9,104 nucleotides of DNA, taken from NCBI GenBank assembly GCA_947565875.1, contig CANOHR010000031.1, positions 1 through 9,104 on the forward strand. Reading direction: 5' to 3'. The stretch is from an uncultured Pseudoflavonifractor sp. (GTDB taxonomy: Bacteria; Bacillota; Clostridia; Oscillospirales; Oscillospiraceae). Positions 5,632 to 9,104 of this stretch are shown one piece after another. Below the pieces are notes generated by a model. The model was given only the letters and a program-made list of their open reading frames with translations, was not told where the DNA came from and made no database searches. Every line of letters starts with the position of its first letter. The stretch's first letter is position 1. Made by a program: the position numbers and the translations under genes.

Positions 5632-8388
5632 AATACATGGACTGGGCCAAATAGTAAGTATGAGATCACCGAGACCGATCCATTTGCCTTCACCGCCGCA
5701 TCCGGCGCCGATCATTCCAGTCATTTCACGCCCGCCGCCAGTATGACGGGGATCGCGGTCCGCAACAGCGGTACGGGCGGCAGCCAGCGGGTCCAGCTTT
5801 ATAAGCCCCACGTCTGGGCAAAGTCCTGGCAAACGACCGCGATGCACCACTGGCATAAATGCGTTACCCCGGAATGTACCATCACCGACTATGCCGCCTG
5901 CGGGGAGGCGGGCGCGGCTTACGGTGAACACAACTGGGGAAACTATGAGACAAATGGGCTTCAGCACCGGAAAAAATGTACCGTGTGTGACTACGGGGAC
6001 ACGTGGGCCCCCCATACTTGGGACGACAGTCATGATCTGGACTGCAATATCTGCGGCTATGAGCGTACCGTTCCCCTGTGCGGTACGGTGAGCGTCACCG
6101 GCACGGTCAAGCTGGGGGAGAAGCTCACCGCCAACCTTGCCGACGCGCCTCAGGGCGTGACGCTGAAATACGCCTGGACGGTTAGCGGCGGAGACGGCAC
6201 GGTCCTGGGCACCGCAGCCACCTATACCCCTAATGCCGGAGAGGTAGGAAAGACCCTCACCGTCACGGTGACCACCGACGACGAGAGGTATACCGGCTCC
6301 CTTTCCACCGTTACCAACCCTGTGGCCAAGGGAGATCAGGCCGCACCGGTGGGTATCTTCACCATTACAGACGTGGCCTATGGACAGGAAAAGGGCATGA
6401 TCGCCATTACCGGTGACGCCGGAAAGCTGGAGTACCGCCTCAAGCCCACAGATGGCAGCGCCCCGGCCTGGACCACCGCCGTCAACTCCAACGAACTGGC
6501 GGCCGGGACCTATGAGTTCCGCTACAGGGAGACCGCCACCCACAACGCCAGCCCCGCCGCCGAGGTCCAGGTCCGCACCCTGGCGGCAAACGCCAAGAGT
6601 CTGGCCATCGCCCCAGGCATTGAACACGGCACGGTGACCAAGCGGCGCGACAAGGTCAATCCCAACGATCCTGTCACCCTGGCAGTAAAGCCTGACAACG
6701 GCTATGAGTTGACCACCATTACTGCCGCCTACTACGACGGCACGGTAGAGCAGACCATTATCCCCACCGTAAAGCCCGACAACGCCCAGCAGTATACCTT
6801 TACGATGCCCAACGCCGATGTGACCGTCAAGGCTACTTTCAGCCCCATTGTCTACACCATCGACTACCAGTGGGAGGGTCTGCCGGATGGCTCCTTCAGC
6901 GTGGAGACCGGTCCCGTCACCCTGGCAGTTCCCACTCGGGCGGGCTATACCCTAACCGGCTGGGCCTTTGCCGAAAACGGCGCGATCATAGAGAACGTTA
7001 CCGCCGCCGTCCTCATGGCGGAGGCGGCGGAGCGCACCGTCAAACTCTACCCCATCTGGACCGAAAATGTGCCCCCGCCCGGTCCCGATAATGGCGAGGT
7101 CAAGGGAGAGGTAGAAGTCAAGCCCGATACCCCCGTTGTGGACGTGGACAAGGAGGCCCTGAAGGAACTGGCCGGGGAGGTCCGGCAGGGTGACACCGTC
7201 ACCGTCAAGCTAACAGTGGAAAAACTGGAGGACCCCGCCGACAAGGACAAGCTGGAGACCGTCATTTCCGGCGACAAGGACAAGGTCCTGTATCTTGACC
7301 TGTCCCTTGTGAAGCGGGTAAACGACCAGGCCCCGGAGTTTATTACCGACACCGGGGAGAAGATATTGGAGATCGTGGTGCCCTATGACTTCACAGGCAA
7401 GGAGGACGTGAGCGTTTACCGCAAGCATGGCGACGCCCAGCCCCAGTCGCTGACGAAGGCCGACACCAAGGCCGAGGGAACCTTCCAGCTGACAGGAAGC
7501 GGCGTGGAGGGTAAGGTGCATATCTACGCCGGCAAGTTCTCTACCTACGCCATTGCCTACACCGCCGAGACCTCCACCCCCAGCCGTCCCAGCGGCGGCT
7601 CCGCCGCCACGACCACCTATTACACCATCACCGCCACAGCGGGACAGGGCGGCGTTATCTCTCCCAACGGAAAGGTGAGCGTCCGCCGCAATGGAGCGAA
7701 AACCTTTACCATCACTCCCAACGAGGGTTATGTGGTGGCCGATGTGCTGGTGGATGGCAAGAGCGTGGGTGCGGTGACAGAGTACAGCTTTGAAAAGACC
7801 ACGGCCAACCACACCATTAAGGTCGGCTTTCAGAAGGCAGATACACGCCCTACCTGGAATCCCTTTGAGGATGTAAAGACGGAAAGCTGGTTTTATGACA
7901 GCGTAAAGTACGTCTATGAGCAGGGTATGATGGTAGGCACCGACAGCACCCACTTTTCCCCCAACCTGAATACCAGCCGCGCTATGATCGCCACCATTCT
8001 GTGGCGGCTCTCCGGCAGCCCCGAGACCAAGGCCGCGTTGACCTATCCCGACTGTGTCCACGGCAGTTGGTACGCTCAAGCAGTGGCCTGGGGTACCGGG
8101 GACGGGGTGGTCAAGGGCTACGGAAACGGCGAGTTTGGCCCCGACGACACCATTACCCGTGAGCAGCTTGCCGTCATGCTCTGGCGCTATGCCGGGAGTC
8201 CCGCCGCCGGCGGTACACTGAACGCTTTTGCCGACAGCGACAAGGCTGGGGGCTGGGCCGTGGATGGCCTTTGCTGGGCGGTGAGCCGAGGCATTCTCAC
8301 CGGCAGGGGCGGCGGCATCCTTGATCCTGTCGGCCAAGCCACCCGCGCCGAGGCGGCCGCCATGCTTTCCCGGTCCATAGGACGGTGA
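5632..8388 (+). CDS. C-terminal part of interrupted SLH surface protein (Ig-like, InlB-type repeats, three SLH domains)
   Basis: Open in the frame of the preceding gene; the first ATG is at 5743 (881 residues), but it has no Shine-Dalgarno and no signal peptide, so independent export is unlikely. Numbering from the 4516 start: paired Cys/His clusters at about 446-513 (C449/C454, C488-x2-C491, C510-x2-C513); an Ig-like module (about 520-610, with TYTPNAGEVGKTLTVTVTT); a second beta-rich module; an InlB-like module ending in MPNADVTVKATF (about 775); a Listeria-Bacteroides-type repeat with GYTLTGWAF; a Lys/Asp-rich beta domain (about 860-1015); another repeat with GQGGVISPNGKVSV; and three SLH domains (from about 1115, 1177 and 1238). 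SLH triplets bind pyruvylated secondary wall polymer, so this part should anchor the protein. The SLH2 core shows GDGVVKGYGNGEFGPDDTIT with TREQLAVMLWRYA. Function beyond anchoring is unknown. Confidence 0.85.
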   Translation, partial: NTWTGPNSKYEITETDPFAFTAASGADHSSHFTPAASMTGIAVRNSGTGGSQRVQLYKPHVWAKSWQTTAMHHWHKCVTPECTITDYAACGEAGAAYGEHNWGNYETNGLQHRKKCTVCDYGDTWAPHTWDDSHDLDCNICGYERTVPLCGTVSVTGTVKLGEKLTANLADAPQGVTLKYAWTVSGGDGTVLGTAATYTPNAGEVGKTLTVTVTTDDERYTGSLSTVTNPVAKGDQAAPVGIFTITDVAYGQEKGMIAITGDAGKLEYRLKPTDGSAPAWTTAVNSNELAAGTYEFRYRETATHNASPAAEVQVRTLAANAKSLAIAPGIEHGTVTKRRDKVNPNDPVTLAVKPDNGYELTTITAAYYDGTVEQTIIPTVKPDNAQQYTFTMPNADVTVKATFSPIVYTIDYQWEGLPDGSFSVETGPVTLAVPTRAGYTLTGWAFAENGAIIENVTAAVLMAEAAERTVKLYPIWTENVPPPGPDNGEVKGEVEVKPDTPVVDVDKEALKELAGEVRQGDTVTVKLTVEKLEDPADKDKLETVISGDKDKVLYLDLSLVKRVNDQAPEFITDTGEKILEIVVPYDFTGKEDVSVYRKHGDAQPQSLTKADTKAEGTFQLTGSGVEGKVHIYAGKFSTYAIAYTAETSTPSRPSGGSAATTTYYTITATAGQGGVISPNGKVSVRRNGAKTFTITPNEGYVVADVLVDGKSVGAVTEYSFEKTTANHTIKVGFQKADTRPTWNPFEDVKTESWFYDSVKYVYEQGMMVGTDSTHFSPNLNTSRAMIATILWRLSGSPETKAALTYPDCVHGSWYAQAVAWGTGDGVVKGYGNGEFGPDDTITREQLAVMLWRYAGSPAAGGTLNAFADSDKAGGWAVDGLCWAVSRGILTGRGGGILDPVGQATRAEAAAMLSRSIGR
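7861..8385 (+). other. Three tandem SLH domains
   Basis: Three units of about 50-60 codons each show F(x)D or YPD followed by W(F/Y), then a G-x-x-x-G or GRG-type turn, then a TRA/TRE-type helix: SLH1 ends SRAMIATILWRLSG, SLH2 ends TREQLAVMLWRYAG, SLH3 ends TRAEAAAMLSRSIGR. SLH3 is more divergent, with a GRGGGILDP turn. They sit at the extreme C-terminus, the usual place for non-covalent wall anchoring. Confidence 0.9.
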
Positions 8389-8411
8389 GACAGAAAGAAT
8401 GTGCCAAAACA

Positions 8412-8461
8412 GCCCGCCATGATTTTCCATGGCGGGCCGTTCAAGCATGGCGGCATTTTTT
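8412..8461. terminator. Probable bidirectional terminator with two alternative right arms
   Basis: GCCCGCCATG (8412-8421) and CATGGCGGGC (8428-8437) form a perfect 10-base stem with a six-base loop. On the minus strand this stem is followed by TGTTTT, ending sigK transcription. On the plus strand the same left arm can instead pair, over 8 bases, with CATGGCGG at 8446-8453, which runs into TTTTTT at 8456-8461 and would end the surface operon. It lies between convergent genes, as expected. Confidence 0.8.
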
Positions 8462-8853
8462 CAGCGGACCTCCTGATCCAGGGCGCTCTTCAGCTTTTCC
8501 AGAGCCTTTTTCTCAATACGGGATACGTAACTGCGGCTGATGCCGCACTGCTGGGCGACCTCCCGCTGGGTGAGGGGATTTTCTCCCGTAAGACCATAGC
8601 GGAGGTTTATCACCAGCTTTTCCCGGTCATCCAGGCATGTTTCCACGCAGGAGCGTACCGCCTTGCCTGCGTCTTTGGCGGAAAGGTCCTCCAGCATATT
8701 GTCGTCCACCCGGATCACATCCATCAGGGACAGGGACCCCGCCTCCCCCTCGGCGTCCAGGGTGTCGGAGAGGGAGACCTCCCCCTGAAGCTTCCGCTGG
8801 GAGCGGAAGTGCATCAGGATCTCATTTGCTACCCTCACATAACGGCTCCACAT
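8461..8853 (-). CDS. sigK: 3' half of sporulation sigma-K, split by a skin-like element
   Basis: A 130-codon fragment whose residues from Asn10 onward match the C-terminal half of SigK: NEILMHFRSQRK, then SLMDVI, DDREKLVINLRYGL, and the region 4 helix-turn-helix LTQREVAQQCGISRSYVSRIEKKALEKL (94-121). The SRSYVSRIEKKAL signature favours SigK over SigE. The first nine codons do not resemble the conserved YAxRCIE that normally precedes NEIL. Homology therefore starts abruptly inside region 2.4, the -10 recognition helix. Regions 1-2.3 are absent from the window. SigK drives late mother-cell sporulation genes; in skin-bearing bacteria the full gene is rebuilt by excision of the intervening DNA in the mother cell. 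AAGGTGG sits only one base before the ATG at 8853, a poor start, so this fragment is probably not meant to be translated alone. A permanently broken gene is the alternative. Confidence 0.88.
   Translation of the reverse strand: MWSRYVRVANEILMHFRSQRKLQGEVSLSDTLDAEGEAGSLSLMDVIRVDDNMLEDLSAKDAGKAVRSCVETCLDDREKLVINLRYGLTGENPLTQREVAQQCGISRSYVSRIEKKALEKLKSALDQEVR
8822..8826 (-). other. Putative attachment-site core of the sigK-intervening element (AATGA)
   Basis: AATGA on the minus strand lies exactly where SigK homology begins. In the sigK frame it gives AAT GAG (Asn10-Glu11); in the recombinase frame AAA TGA, the stop codon. AATGA is, from memory of the B. subtilis skin literature, the short repeat at which sigK halves recombine. 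The exact crossover cannot be fixed without the other junction. Confidence 0.65.
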
Positions 8854-9104
8854 TCCACCTTTCTACCACTCCGTCAAAATTTTCTTCTTCGTCAGATTGA
8901 GTGGTTAAGTTCTTGATTCCGACAGGCGAATTGGGAAACTCATATTGATAATCAGAGCCGAACAATACAAGGTGTGCATTTTCTCCATCCCAAATAATTT
9001 GTTTGACAAAGACCCGAAGGGCGGCCCGCTTCTGCTCAACTGTCATATTATCTGCCGCATCTCTGAATGTGCGAAGTAACTGGAAAAGCAAATCAAATTC
9101 AATA
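8822..9104 (-). CDS. C-terminal end of a large serine site-specific recombinase (partial)
   Basis: The frame is open to the window edge, so the gene starts outside; about 94 C-terminal codons are present. The stretch LLRTFRDAADNMTVEQKRAALRVFVKQIIWDGENAHLVLFGSD resembles the C-terminal tail common in large serine recombinases of Clostridia, following their zinc-ribbon and coiled-coil domains; the catalytic N-terminus is not visible. These enzymes integrate and excise elements between att sites, and SpoIVCA plays this role for skin. The stop codon lies within the AATGA at the sigK junction, so the gene occupies the very edge of the element and points out into sigK, overlapping the 3' fragment by about 32 bases. 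GC falls to about 37-42% here against about 63% in sigK, a mark of acquired DNA. No internal start is proposed. Confidence 0.8.
   Translation of the reverse strand, partial: IEFDLLFQLLRTFRDAADNMTVEQKRAALRVFVKQIIWDGENAHLVLFGSDYQYEFPNSPVGIKNLTTQSDEEENFDGVVERWNVEPLCEGSK

Noticed and set aside
5629..5680. Selenocysteine insertion or TGA recoding at codon 372
   Set aside because: TGA ends three other genes here, no clear bacterial SECIS-like hairpin follows, and the protein has no redox-enzyme family features.
5743..5745. Independent start of a separate SLH gene at ATG 5743
   Set aside because: There is no Shine-Dalgarno, no signal peptide, and the same frame is open back to the TGA with continuous domain-like sequence.
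7210..8448. Long antisense open frame over the SLH protein, and similar antisense frames at 3130-3558, 3509-4489, 4357-5436 and 5497-6627
   Set aside because: They mirror GC-rich coding DNA with strong domain matches on the plus strand. Their translations are low-complexity with no recognisable domains or good ribosome sites.
8836..8853. Start of a functional standalone short sigma factor at ATG 8853 or GTG 8838
   Set aside because: Shine-Dalgarno spacing is poor for both, and the first nine codons belong to the recombinase end rather than to SigK. Region 2 is missing, so the product could not act as a sigma factor alone.

Overview
The window looks like chromosomal DNA from a GC-rich, spore-forming Clostridia-type Firmicute, plausibly Oscillospiraceae (Flavonifractor/Lawsonibacter-like). 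That placement is inference. It rests on Gram-positive Shine-Dalgarno sequences, a class B sortase, SLH and InlB-type repeat surface proteins, a sigma-K gene, and about 60% GC in the sampled coding DNA. No rRNA, tRNA or CRISPR was seen.

Bases 38-8388 (plus strand) read as one tight cell-surface operon. It encodes an ECF-type sigma factor, a single-pass membrane anti-sigma-like partner overlapping it by ATGA, a secreted beta-helix protein with a Pro/Thr wall stalk and an IPKMGD sorting signal, a class B sortase abutting it (TAAATG), and a second very large exported protein with InlB-like repeats and three C-terminal SLH domains. The simplest model is an envelope-responsive display cassette: sigma and anti-sigma control expression, the sortase fixes its neighbour to the wall, and the SLH protein binds wall polymer non-covalently. 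The SLH protein gene is cut by a single in-frame TGA at codon 372. As sequenced, the signal peptide and the anchor lie in different open frames.

Bases 8412-8461 hold a hairpin region between convergent genes. It looks like a bidirectional terminator in which one left arm can pair with either of two right arms.

Bases 8461-9104 (minus strand) hold the most notable structure. The 3' half of a sporulation sigma-K gene is joined, inside the -10 recognition region, to the end of a large serine recombinase gene. This is the arrangement expected at one edge of a 'skin'-type sigK-intervening element. The pentamer AATGA, reported as the skin crossover repeat in Bacillus subtilis, sits exactly at the junction. 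It encodes Asn-Glu in the sigK frame and supplies the recombinase stop codon in the other frame. GC drops from about 63% to about 37-42% across the junction. The other half of sigK and most of the element lie beyond the window.
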